DNA of 17,314 nucleotides, from NCBI GenBank assembly GCA_050049355.1, contig JASFWK010000037.1:1-17314 (forward strand), read 5' to 3'. Positions 1-6,566 of the stretch are shown here, in pieces. The stretch comes from JASFWK01 sp050049355. Its GTDB lineage: Bacteria > Chloroflexota > Anaerolineae > B4-G1 > DUEL01. A program made the translations under genes and the position numbers. The stretch's first letter is position 1. Each line of letters opens with the position of its first letter. Under the pieces are notes generated by a model. The model ran no database searches. It was not told the DNA's origin and saw nothing but the letters and a program-made list of their open reading frames with translations.

Positions 1-245
1 TGCCTGGCGCTGACCGGCCCGGTCTAGTGGTACGTCCGACTGTCCCCGGGGGCGCCGCTCCAGGTTCCAGGCTGTCTGGCCGTGACGGACTAGCAAGATG
101 CGCGTTTCCACTGCTGATCTCTCCTCGGGTGTTGCGTGCACTGTTGAGTTGGTTGTACCATCATCTGCCGGCAGTGTCAACCGTGCCGTGGGGAGACGCA
201 CCGCAGTTGAGTGCGAGCTCAATGTGGCTTGCGCACAGGGCTGTT
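1..245. other. non-coding region before the first kinase
   Basis: I see no convincing gene here. Frame 1 enters from the left edge and stops at TAG 25-27 after eight codons, so it could be the tail of an upstream gene, but it is too short to judge. Short hairpins can be drawn: GACCG 12-16 with CGGTC 20-24, CCAG 67-70 with CTGG 76-79, and TTGAG 207-211 with CTCAA 218-222. None is followed by a T-run. The right end leads into the promoter of the cyclic-nucleotide-binding kinase. Confidence 0.5.
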
Positions 246-274
246 TTGCGCAAATTGCGGAATTATGCTATACA
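246..274 (+). promoter_or_regulatory. promoter of the cNMP-binding histidine kinase, with palindrome
   Basis: TTGCGC at 246-251 and TATACA at 269-274 are separated by 17 bases, the preferred sigma-70 spacing, though each hexamer matches the consensus only partly. The -35 lies inside a perfect 10-base palindrome, TTTGCGCAAA (245-254). TTGCG occurs three times, at 229, 246 and 255. Only 9 bases separate the -10 from ATG 284, so the transcript should have almost no leader, which agrees with the absence of a Shine-Dalgarno sequence. The operator role is inferred. Confidence 0.5.
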
Positions 275-283
275 AGCATCATC

Positions 284-1567
284 ATGGACGGTATCCCCAA
301 TCCTGACTCCTCGGAGCTGGACGTGAAGGAGTTCCTGCGCTCTATCTTCTTTGGTCTGGCGGAGGAGAACCTGGACGAGCTGGCCCGTATGGCAGATACG
401 CGAATTTTCCCGCCGGGTGCAGTGATCTGCGAGGAGGGGGAGCCTGGGAATGCCTTCTTTATCATTGTCTCGGGGCGGGTCGAGATCTTCAAGCGATTGG
501 ACGAGGAGAGCAAGAGGGCACTGCACGAATCCGGGTCGGGGGAGTTCTTCGGTGAGATGGCTATCGTCCAGGAAGGCATCCGGACCGCCACAGTTCGTGC
601 CGTTGAGACCACCACGCTTCTTGAGATCGGGCGGGAACCGTTCCTGCGTGAACTGGGCCGGAGCCCCTCTCTGGCGATCCGCATCCTTACCCAGTTGACA
701 TCTCGTCTGCGGGATGCCGATCAACGGGCAATCGTCGAACTGCGCCGGGCCAATGAAGAACTGCGCCGGGCGCTTCAGCATCTGGAACGGCTCGACCGCA
801 CCAAGTCCGATTTCATCCGAGTCTCCGCGCACGAACTGAGGACGCCCGTAGCGGCACTGATGGGGTATGCCCAGATGATGGGGAATCATCCGCAAGTGCA
901 GGAGAACTCCCAGCTGCGCACGCTGGTCGAGGGGACGGTCACGAGCACGGAGCGGCTCCATCGCATTTTCAACAGCATTCTCGATCTGTCCCGTGTCATG
1001 GGGGAGGGGTTGGAGATCCACCGCAGCCCGGTGAGCATACCGGTCGTCTTCCAGGGCATCCACTTGGAGTTCAGCGAGGCGCTCCGGCGGCGGGATTTGG
1101 ATCTGGAGATGGAGGGTCTAGCAGAGCTTCCCTTCTGTCCAGGTGATCCTGAACTTCTCTACAAGGCGTTTCGACACTTGGTGAACAATGCCATCAAGTA
1201 CACACCGGATGGGGGACGCATCACCGTGAGAGGAAGGAGGGCAAATCTGGCCGATCTGGGTCCCTGTGTGGAGGTGACGGTGGAGGACACTGGCATCGGG
1301 ATCGCGCCAGATGAGTTGGACCTAGTCTTTGAGAAGTTCTACCGCACGGGTGAGGTGGTCCTTCACTCCTCTGGGACGACGGATTTCAAGGGAGGCGGGC
1401 CAGGTCTGGGGCTGGCGATCGCGAGGGGGATCGTCGCTGCACACGGCGGGCGGGTATCGGCGGAGAGCCCGGGCTACGATGAGGAGTCGTGCCCTGGGAG
1501 CCGGTTCATTGTGCATTTGCGCTTGGAGGAAGGGGATCCTTCCGCTGTCGCTGCTCGTTCCGCCTGA
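284..1567 (+). CDS. soluble histidine kinase with N-terminal cyclic-nucleotide-binding domain
   Basis: This is a 427-residue sensor kinase. Residues about 20-140 form a CAP_ED/cNMP-binding domain: a VSGRVEIFK strand, then FGEMAIVQEGIRTATVRA (89-106), which keeps the phosphate-cassette Glu91 and Arg100. A short coiled coil (about 145-175) leads to a HisKA domain with the phospho-acceptor His183 in SAHELRTP. The HATPase domain has an N box (N301/N302 in NNAIKYTP), a G1 box DTGIGI (335-340) and a G2 box GPGLGLAIA (372-380). There is no membrane segment, so it should be cytoplasmic. The intact cassette makes cAMP or cGMP binding plausible but not proven, because many such domains bind other ligands or none. 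An in-frame ATG at 98 would add 62 residues, but the promoter lies inside that extension and the extra residues look non-protein, so I chose ATG 284. No response regulator is adjacent. Confidence 0.88.
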   Translation: MDGIPNPDSSELDVKEFLRSIFFGLAEENLDELARMADTRIFPPGAVICEEGEPGNAFFIIVSGRVEIFKRLDEESKRALHESGSGEFFGEMAIVQEGIRTATVRAVETTTLLEIGREPFLRELGRSPSLAIRILTQLTSRLRDADQRAIVELRRANEELRRALQHLERLDRTKSDFIRVSAHELRTPVAALMGYAQMMGNHPQVQENSQLRTLVEGTVTSTERLHRIFNSILDLSRVMGEGLEIHRSPVSIPVVFQGIHLEFSEALRRRDLDLEMEGLAELPFCPGDPELLYKAFRHLVNNAIKYTPDGGRITVRGRRANLADLGPCVEVTVEDTGIGIAPDELDLVFEKFYRTGEVVLHSSGTTDFKGGGPGLGLAIARGIVAAHGGRVSAESPGYDEESCPGSRFIVHLRLEEGDPSAVAARSA

Positions 1568-1571
1568 GCGG

Positions 1572-1589
1572 CCCGGTGGCGCGGCCGGG
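1572..1589 (+). terminator. weak GC hairpin after the first kinase gene
   Basis: CCCGG (1572-1576) can pair with CCGGG (1585-1589) around an 8-base loop just after the stop codon. Two possible G-T pairs extend the stem, but only TT follows, so it lacks the T-run of a standard intrinsic terminator. It may be a weak terminator or an mRNA-stabilising stem. Confidence 0.25.
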
Positions 1590-1728
1590 TTATCGTATGG
1601 TGGGGAATCCAGTGGCAGTGGCTCCTGTGGGCGCCGTCTTCATCGCCTGTATCGTGAGGGCTGTTGTTCCTTGACAGGTGGAGCTGCGTTGCGCGGCAGC
1701 CTTGTTGCTCCCTTCTTCTGCGAAGATA

Positions 1729-1737
1729 TGGTATAAT
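1729..1737 (+). promoter_or_regulatory. extended -10 promoter of the membrane kinase-LysM pair
   Basis: TGGTATAAT (1729-1737) is a perfect TATAAT hexamer preceded by the TGn extension. Such promoters need little or no -35, and I see no good -35 at the right distance. Transcription would start near 1744, giving a leader of about 60 bases before ATG 1805. A TTGACA at 1671-1676 is too far upstream to serve this -10. Confidence 0.6.
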
Positions 1738-1804
1738 TCCTATCTGAGGACAGCGCTCTCTTGGCGCCGATCTGGGCGAAGCATACCATCTTGGGACTGG
1801 TAGA

Positions 1805-4498
1805 ATGCAGGTTCTGCAAGAAGTGCTCAACCTGGTGCTGACTCCCCCAGGCGATCTTTATTATCACCTTACGCTTCTCTTCTTGCTGCAGCTCCTCCTG
1901 GCAGTCGCCTGGGGGCACTGGAAGCGCGCGGGCCGTTCCCTCGGCGCAGGTCGCCTGCTGTGGGCTGCGGTCGGGTTGATGTTGACCCGCGTTGCCCTCA
2001 TGCTGGCCAGCGCCGTCGCCAGCAGCGGCGCGGTCTCCCACGCTGTGGTCCTTCCGCCGCTGGAACGTCTCATGGATCTGTTCCTCCTTCTCCTTTCGGC
2101 CTGGGCCTTTCTACCGATCCTCCGTGAGCAGCCACGCCTGAGCACCGGATTCGTGGTCGGAGTACTTCTACTGGCAGTCCTTGCCTATGCCTATCTTGCC
2201 GTGGCTTGGCCTGCTGTTCAGGCCACGGGCATCGCCTATAACACCTACTGGCAGTCCCAGGTCTGGGAGGTGGCGGATGTCCTTCTCGCGGCTCTGGCCC
2301 TTGCAGCGCTGTTGGTCTGGCCTCGCCCTGGGCTGGGGTTGTTGGCTGCGGCGCTGCTGGCCTGGACAGGCGGGCACTTAGCCCAGCTGCTGGCGCCGCC
2401 GGTTGCACCAAACCTTGCCGGCATGGTCCGGCTGGCCAATCTGATAGCAGTGCCTCTGGTGACCGCGCTTACTTTTCAGGAGGCTTTACAGGGGGGTATC
2501 CCTGCCACGCCTCCCGCCCCGGTTCCTGCTGAGCCCTCTGTCGATATGCGTGGGGTGCTGGACGTCGCCCGGCGCATAGAGTGGGCGGCTGACGTCGACA
2601 CGGCTCTATCTGAGGTGCTCCCTTTGGTCAGCGAATACCTGGAGACCGACATGGTTGCGCTGGGCCTACCTAGCGTGGGTTCAACGCCCGGCGTCCGTTT
2701 CGCAGGGATTCATCCTCTCGAGCCTCGACGCTCTGCGGGTCCTTCCACCCTTTCCCTGGAGGATAATCCCGCACTGCGCAGCGTCGTCCGGTCTCGCCGT
2801 TCCGAACTCGTCTCCGATGTCTCCGACTCCGACCTGGCGTCCATGTTGGAGAGCATAGGATTCCCCCAGACTGGCCCGCTTCTGGTGGAGCCTTTGGTCA
2901 GCGGTCACGATGTGCTGGGGCTTCTGGTGACGGGCAATCCAGTGAGTGGCGATTCTCTATCCGAGCAGCAGGTCGAGCGCGCGCAAGCTGTGGCGCAGCT
3001 CCTTTCCGCCTCAGTCGCCAGCTTCAATGCCCGCAAGGCTGTCGAGGAGCGGGCCGAGGGGCTGGCGGCAACGCTTCAGCAGTACGAGGCAGAGCGAGCT
3101 GAACGCACGGCTGAGTTTCAGACTCAACTGGAGCGGGCGGAGCAGGAAGTGAAGGATTTCGCCAGCCGGGCTGCTGAGCTGAAGGAGGAGGCTAACCGCC
3201 AGCGAAGGCGGGCTGATGACCTGAGCCAGATGCTGCAACTGCAGGAGGAAGAAGCTCAGAAGGCGACTGCCACATCTACTCAGCTTGCTACCTACGAGCG
3301 GAAGGTGAAGGAGCTGAACGAGGCACGTGAAGCGCTTCAGAACGAGTTGGAGGCCTGGAAGCGTGGCGCCAAGGAATTGAAGGAGAGGAGCGAGCGCCTG
3401 GCGCAAGAACTGAAGGCCAGGGAGTCTCAGCCCGGAGCAGTGGAATCATCTGAAGGGACGCGCGTCGGTGGGATGCTCGTCGCAGACGAGCGAGGCAATA
3501 TCGTCGTTGCTGACCCAGGTGCTCAGCGACTGCTCAGAAGCTCTCAACCTGATCTACTGGGAGTGCCCCTTCAGGGAGCCTTCTCGGATCCGGTCTGGGC
3601 TCAGGCAGTAGGAGAGCTACTAGGCGGCCGAGCGGGGGATGAAGAGACCTCCTCTATCACCTTCGAGCAGGGTGACCGCCAACTGCGCGCGGGGTTGGCT
3701 CGCTTGGCCGCTGGCTCTGAGGGCCCCTCGGGATACGTCGCCGTCCTGGGAGCGGAGCCTAAGGAGGATGGCCAGGCCGAGGTAGTTGCTTCACTGGCCC
3801 ACGAGCTTCGAACCCCGATGACCTCTATTGTGGGCTACACCGATCTTCTACTCGGTGAATCGGTGGGCATTCTGGGAGAGATGCAGCGGAAGTTCCTCCA
3901 GCGAGTCAAGGCGAACGTTGAGCGGATGGGCAGCTTGCTCAACGACATAGTTGAGATCACCGCCATCGACGCCGGGCGGATCGAGTTGACCCCGGAGCCG
4001 ATGGATCTGGTGACGGTCATCGAAGAAGCAATCATGGGACTCTCCGCGCAGTTTCGGGAGCGAGACCTGACCGTGCAGTTGGATATGGCTCTCGAACTGC
4101 CCCCCGTCCGGGCGGACCGAGATGGCCTGTATCAGATCATGCTTCACCTGCTCTCCAATGCCTGTCAGTGCTCCCGCCCTGAGACTGACGTAGTCATCGC
4201 CGGTCATTTGGAGGAGGCCAAGGAGGCACAACTTCAACCCTACGTTCGCGTCTCCGTCACTGACACCGGAGGGGGCATTGCCCCGGAAGACCAGCCACGT
4301 GTCTTCCAACGGCTCTACCGGGCCAACAATCCCCTGATCGCTGGCTTGGGCGAGACTGGAGTAGGATTGGCTATCGCCAAGACCCTGGTGGAGGCCCATG
4401 GGGGACGAATCTGGGTGGAGAGCGAGATGGGGACCGGCAGCGCCTTCAGTTTCATCCTGCCTGTCAGCGGCCCGGATGAGACGGCGGAGGGGGAATGA
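1805..4498 (+). CDS. membrane sensor histidine kinase (7 TM, GAF-like, coiled coil, PAS-like, HisKA, HATPase)
   Basis: This is an 897-residue sensor kinase. Residues 18-227 hold about seven hydrophobic helices (near 20-38, 50-75, 85-106, 112-135, 155-173, 176-197 and 207-225), so the sensor probably reads a signal in or at the membrane. Residues about 248-410 resemble a GAF domain, about 410-540 are a long charged coiled coil, and about 552-650 look PAS-like. The HisKA domain has His666 in LAHELRTPM. The HATPase domain shows N785 (LLSNACQC), a G1 box DTGGGI (820-825) and a G2 box GETGVGLAIA (849-858). The N box is atypical, with Cys where NAxKYT is usual. No strong Shine-Dalgarno sequence precedes ATG 1805. 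The stop overlaps the next start as ATGA, which suggests coupled translation with the LysM protein. The signal is unknown and no partner regulator lies nearby. Confidence 0.9.
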   Translation: MQVLQEVLNLVLTPPGDLYYHLTLLFLLQLLLAVAWGHWKRAGRSLGAGRLLWAAVGLMLTRVALMLASAVASSGAVSHAVVLPPLERLMDLFLLLLSAWAFLPILREQPRLSTGFVVGVLLLAVLAYAYLAVAWPAVQATGIAYNTYWQSQVWEVADVLLAALALAALLVWPRPGLGLLAAALLAWTGGHLAQLLAPPVAPNLAGMVRLANLIAVPLVTALTFQEALQGGIPATPPAPVPAEPSVDMRGVLDVARRIEWAADVDTALSEVLPLVSEYLETDMVALGLPSVGSTPGVRFAGIHPLEPRRSAGPSTLSLEDNPALRSVVRSRRSELVSDVSDSDLASMLESIGFPQTGPLLVEPLVSGHDVLGLLVTGNPVSGDSLSEQQVERAQAVAQLLSASVASFNARKAVEERAEGLAATLQQYEAERAERTAEFQTQLERAEQEVKDFASRAAELKEEANRQRRRADDLSQMLQLQEEEAQKATATSTQLATYERKVKELNEAREALQNELEAWKRGAKELKERSERLAQELKARESQPGAVESSEGTRVGGMLVADERGNIVVADPGAQRLLRSSQPDLLGVPLQGAFSDPVWAQAVGELLGGRAGDEETSSITFEQGDRQLRAGLARLAAGSEGPSGYVAVLGAEPKEDGQAEVVASLAHELRTPMTSIVGYTDLLLGESVGILGEMQRKFLQRVKANVERMGSLLNDIVEITAIDAGRIELTPEPMDLVTVIEEAIMGLSAQFRERDLTVQLDMALELPPVRADRDGLYQIMLHLLSNACQCSRPETDVVIAGHLEEAKEAQLQPYVRVSVTDTGGGIAPEDQPRVFQRLYRANNPLIAGLGETGVGLAIAKTLVEAHGGRIWVESEMGTGSAFSFILPVSGPDETAEGE

Positions 4499-5499
4499 GA
4501 GGTTCTTCGGTCTCCTCGAACGGTCTGGCGATCGGTCTGCGGCAACTCGCTCTCGGGGCGGCCTTGGCGGTGGTAGCGGCCTTGCTGGTGCTGGGAGCGC
4601 TGTGGTTGGCGGTCGGCGACCGTGCGGCGGGGCTTCTTCCGGCCACCCCGGTGGCGGAAGCGACGGCTGTCCCCACTCCTCCCTCGGCCACTGGAGCGCC
4701 TACGACTCAACCCTCCCTGACGTCTCCTGTGCCGACGGCCAGCCCAACTGTGCTTATGCCCACTCCCACTTTTCCATCTATCCTCTACCCTTCCTGCTCC
4801 CCGCCGGCTGACTGGCTGCCCTATTGGGTCCAGCCGGGAGACACTCTCTATGCGTTGGCCTTGCGGGCGGGGACGACTGTCTTTGGCTTGGTTGAGGGGA
4901 ATTGCCTGGAAGGTGAAGGGATTCAGGTGGGGCGCATCATCTACCTTCCGTCTGGCTTCTTCGTCACTCCTACTCCCGCGTCTGTCTCCTGCGGTCCACC
5001 TGCGGGCTGGATCATCTATACCGTTCAGCCTGGCGATACTCTGTGGAATATTTCCCGGCGGGTGGGCGTCTCCATGGAGGAGGTTCGACAGGCTAATTGC
5101 CTGGTGGGGTACATACTGCGCCTCGGCCAGCCACTCTATCTTCCCGTCTATCCACCTACACTCACGCCCACGATCACCCGCTCTCCCACCTGGACGCCCA
5201 CAGGTACGGCGACGCCCTGTCCAACTCCGACCTGGCCGCCTCCTCCTGCACCCACGGACACGCCGACTGCCGCGCCAACAAGCACGGCAACCGCCACCTC
5301 CTCGCCAACCGCCACTGCGACGCCTACCCCCAGTGCCACGCCCACCGAGACAGCCACGCCTACCTGGACCCCAACCCCCACGCCCACCTTCACGCCCACT
5401 CCGTCCGCCACGCCCACCTTCACCCCGACTTCGTCCCCCACGGCCACTTCGACGGTGACCTCCACGCTGATGCTTGTCCCTCGTACTGCAGCTCCCTAG
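4495..5499 (+). CDS. membrane-anchored protein with two LysM domains and Pro/Thr-rich tail
   Basis: This 334-residue protein has one N-terminal membrane segment (about 15-40), a Pro/Thr/Ala linker (50-97), and two LysM domains. LysM 1 is about 110-153 (YWVQPGDTLYALA) and LysM 2 about 174-217 (YTVQPGDTLWNIS). The tail (220-325) is almost entirely Pro, Thr, Ser and Ala. LysM domains bind N-acetylglucosamine-containing glycans such as peptidoglycan, so a surface or wall-associated role is likely. No enzyme domain and no LPXTG sorting signal are visible. Each LysM has an Asn-Cys pair (N136/C137, N201/C202), and further cysteines precede each domain (C101, C166), so disulfides are possible. The start is supported by GGAGGGGG at 4486-4493 and by the 4-base ATGA overlap with the kinase gene. 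The shared expression suggests the kinase and this protein act in one envelope-related process, but that is inference. Confidence 0.85.
   Translation: MRGSSVSSNGLAIGLRQLALGAALAVVAALLVLGALWLAVGDRAAGLLPATPVAEATAVPTPPSATGAPTTQPSLTSPVPTASPTVLMPTPTFPSILYPSCSPPADWLPYWVQPGDTLYALALRAGTTVFGLVEGNCLEGEGIQVGRIIYLPSGFFVTPTPASVSCGPPAGWIIYTVQPGDTLWNISRRVGVSMEEVRQANCLVGYILRLGQPLYLPVYPPTLTPTITRSPTWTPTGTATPCPTPTWPPPPAPTDTPTAAPTSTATATSSPTATATPTPSATPTETATPTWTPTPTPTFTPTPSATPTFTPTSSPTATSTVTSTLMLVPRTAAP
5379..5423 (+). repeat. 30-base-period repeat in the Pro/Thr tail of the LysM gene
   Basis: CACGCCCACCTTCAC occurs at 5379-5393 and again at 5409-5423, a period of 30 bases or ten codons, encoding two TPTFTPT units. 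It sits inside a wider cytosine-rich low-complexity stretch (about 5155-5460) with many ACGCC and CCACC units. Repeats of this kind change length easily by slippage. The same composition opens long false reading frames in the other frames. Confidence 0.7.
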
Positions 5500-5545
5500 C
5501 ACGTCAACACTGCGGACGTTGTATTCTCGGAGCTTCGAAGGGTCT

Positions 5546-5565
5546 CAGGCCCCAGATGGGGTCTG
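5546..5565. terminator. hairpin between convergent genes, possible two-way terminator
   Basis: CAGGCCCC (5546-5553) pairs with GGGGTCTG (5558-5565) over 8 base pairs with one G-T wobble and the loop AGAT. A second stem, TAGGCT 5572-5577 with AGCCTA 5588-5593, lies next to it. They sit in the 138-base gap between the convergent LysM and cyclo-ligase genes, where a terminator is expected. Neither strand shows a T-run, so a standard intrinsic terminator is not established. Confidence 0.35.
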
Positions 5566-5637
5566 GCTGTCTAGGCTGGGGACTGGTAGCCTACTGTAGG
5601 TTCTCAATGCGTGCCATCGGACAGAAGGTGTCTGCCT

Positions 5638-6189
5638 TTACGGGAGTATGCAGCGTATGAGTTCGCTCGGCGTGACCACCCAGTCCATGCGCTGGTCGTG
5701 TTCTCTACATGGGACTCCATCGATCAAGCATTGGTCGTAGCTCACGCCCACGCGCAAAGCCGTGGTTGTGAGGAGAAGACGATCGTAGTAACCTCCACCG
5801 AATCCTAGCCGGCCTCCCTGTCTGTCGAAGGCGACGCCCGGCGTCAGCACCACATCCAGCGCGGCGGGATCAACCTGCGGTAGGTCGGGCGTCGGCTCAA
5901 GCATGCCAAACCGGTGACGGGATAGATGGGCGACATCGTAGGGGTGGAGAACGAGCCTGCGGCCCTCAATGCGGGGGATGATCCACCGGATGTGGGGAAG
6001 TCGCGCGAAGAGGAGGCTCAGGTCAATCTCGTTGCGGAAGGCCAGGTAGGTCAACACAGTTTTGGCCTCTCGGAGTATGGGCCGATCTATCAACTGCCAG
6101 CACACCTCGGCGGAGGCCGTCGCAACCTCTTCAGGCGAGAGCGCCTCCCGCAGATCGAGGTAACGTGTACGCAGAGCGGACTTCTCCAT
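5638..6189 (-). CDS. fthC: 5-formyltetrahydrofolate cyclo-ligase (5,10-methenyl-THF synthetase)
   Basis: This 183-residue cytoplasmic enzyme uses ATP to convert 5-formyl-THF to 5,10-methenyl-THF, returning a folate storage or side product to one-carbon metabolism. The sequence shows the family signature PGVAFD (117-122) followed by RLGFGGGYYDR (127-137), a Lys/Arg-rich N-terminus (MEKSALRTRYLDLR), the substrate-side Asn-Glu pair (N53/E54), FGMLEP (94-99) and the C-terminal REHD (162-165). The length is normal for the family, about 180-200 residues. It is alone on the minus strand, convergent with the LysM gene and divergent from the acetate-CoA ligase operon, with its own promoter about 50 bases upstream. 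The start ATG at 6189-6187 has a modest GAAGG upstream. The synonyms ygfA and mthfs refer to the same function. Confidence 0.93.
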   Translation of the reverse strand: MEKSALRTRYLDLREALSPEEVATASAEVCWQLIDRPILREAKTVLTYLAFRNEIDLSLLFARLPHIRWIIPRIEGRRLVLHPYDVAHLSRHRFGMLEPTPDLPQVDPAALDVVLTPGVAFDRQGGRLGFGGGYYDRLLLTTTALRVGVSYDQCLIDGVPCREHDQRMDWVVTPSELIRCILP

Positions 6190-6245
6190 AGGCGCCTTCG
6201 GAGCGAGGAATCACAGGGGCTGAACCTACTACTCCGTGTTCCCCC

Positions 6246-6274
6246 AGTTTACCATACGGAAGTGGCCGTGGCAA
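6246..6274 (-). promoter_or_regulatory. promoter of the cyclo-ligase gene
   Basis: Read on the minus strand, TTGCCA (6274-6269) and TAAACT (6251-6246) are separated by 17 bases. A TGG directly before the -10 gives an extended -10. Transcription would start near 6239, leaving a leader of about 50 bases before the ATG at 6189. Confidence 0.6.
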
Positions 6275-6500
6275 AGGAGAGATGGTCTCTCTTCAGTGAT
6301 CTGCGATTGCCCTGCAGCACCTACGCCGTTACCACTGGGTTGGATTTGATCCGCGGGCTTACGCCGGATTGGGGCCCGTACAGCAACAGAGGAACCACCC
6401 TGCCCGGAGTCTGTATCTCCGCTCGTGCTTCGCAGCGACTGACCTCGGCTGAGGTGGACCGGGGGAGAAAGATGGGACGTTCGCTGGATGGGTCTCTATC
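6275..6500. other. intergenic region between divergent promoters, with hairpins
   Basis: No gene is visible. Three clean stems can be drawn: GAGAGA (6277-6282) with TCTCTC (6286-6291) around TGG, CGGAG (6405-6409) with CTCCG (6417-6421), and ACCTC (6442-6446) with GAGGT (6451-6455) around GGCT. CCACC (6396-6400) could also pair with GGTGG (6453-6457) and enclose the last two. The region is longer than two back-to-back promoters need. It could hold operators or a small RNA. I looked for 6S RNA, which often lies beside this folate gene, but could not recognise its consensus. Confidence 0.4.
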
Positions 6501-6529
6501 TTGTCACTACATCCTTTCCGGTGTATACT
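6501..6529 (+). promoter_or_regulatory. promoter of the acetate-CoA ligase operon
   Basis: TTGTCA (6501-6506) and TATACT (6524-6529) each match five of six consensus bases and are separated by exactly 17 bases. Transcription would start near 6536, giving a leader of about 30 bases before ATG 6567. It is the only strong promoter I found ahead of the six co-directional genes ending at 16206. Confidence 0.7.
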
Positions 6530-6566
6530 GGCTCTCGGTGCTTCTCTTGCAAGCCCGGTGAGCCCC

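Noticed and set aside
98..283. 62-residue N-terminal extension of the first kinase from ATG 98
   Set aside because: The promoter lies inside it, no ribosome-binding site precedes it, and the residues do not resemble a cNMP-domain leader or a signal peptide.
1671..1676. TTGACA as -35 of the membrane kinase promoter
   Set aside because: The distance to TATAAT at 1732 is 55 bases, and no -10 lies 16-18 bases downstream of it.
4315..5502. 395-residue minus-strand frame rich in Arg and Gly
   Set aside because: It is antisense to the kinase end and the LysM gene. The length comes from the GC-rich low-complexity tail, and its product has no domain.
5097..5660. His/Asp-rich + strand frame resembling a metal-binding protein
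   Set aside because: The His runs are the frame-shifted reading of the CAC/GCC repeat in the LysM gene, which has recognisable domains in its own frame.
6501..6566. Start of acetate-CoA ligase at TTG 6501
   Set aside because: That TTG is the first three bases of the -35 hexamer, and the family alignment begins at the MLEAFFRPSSVAVIGAS start.
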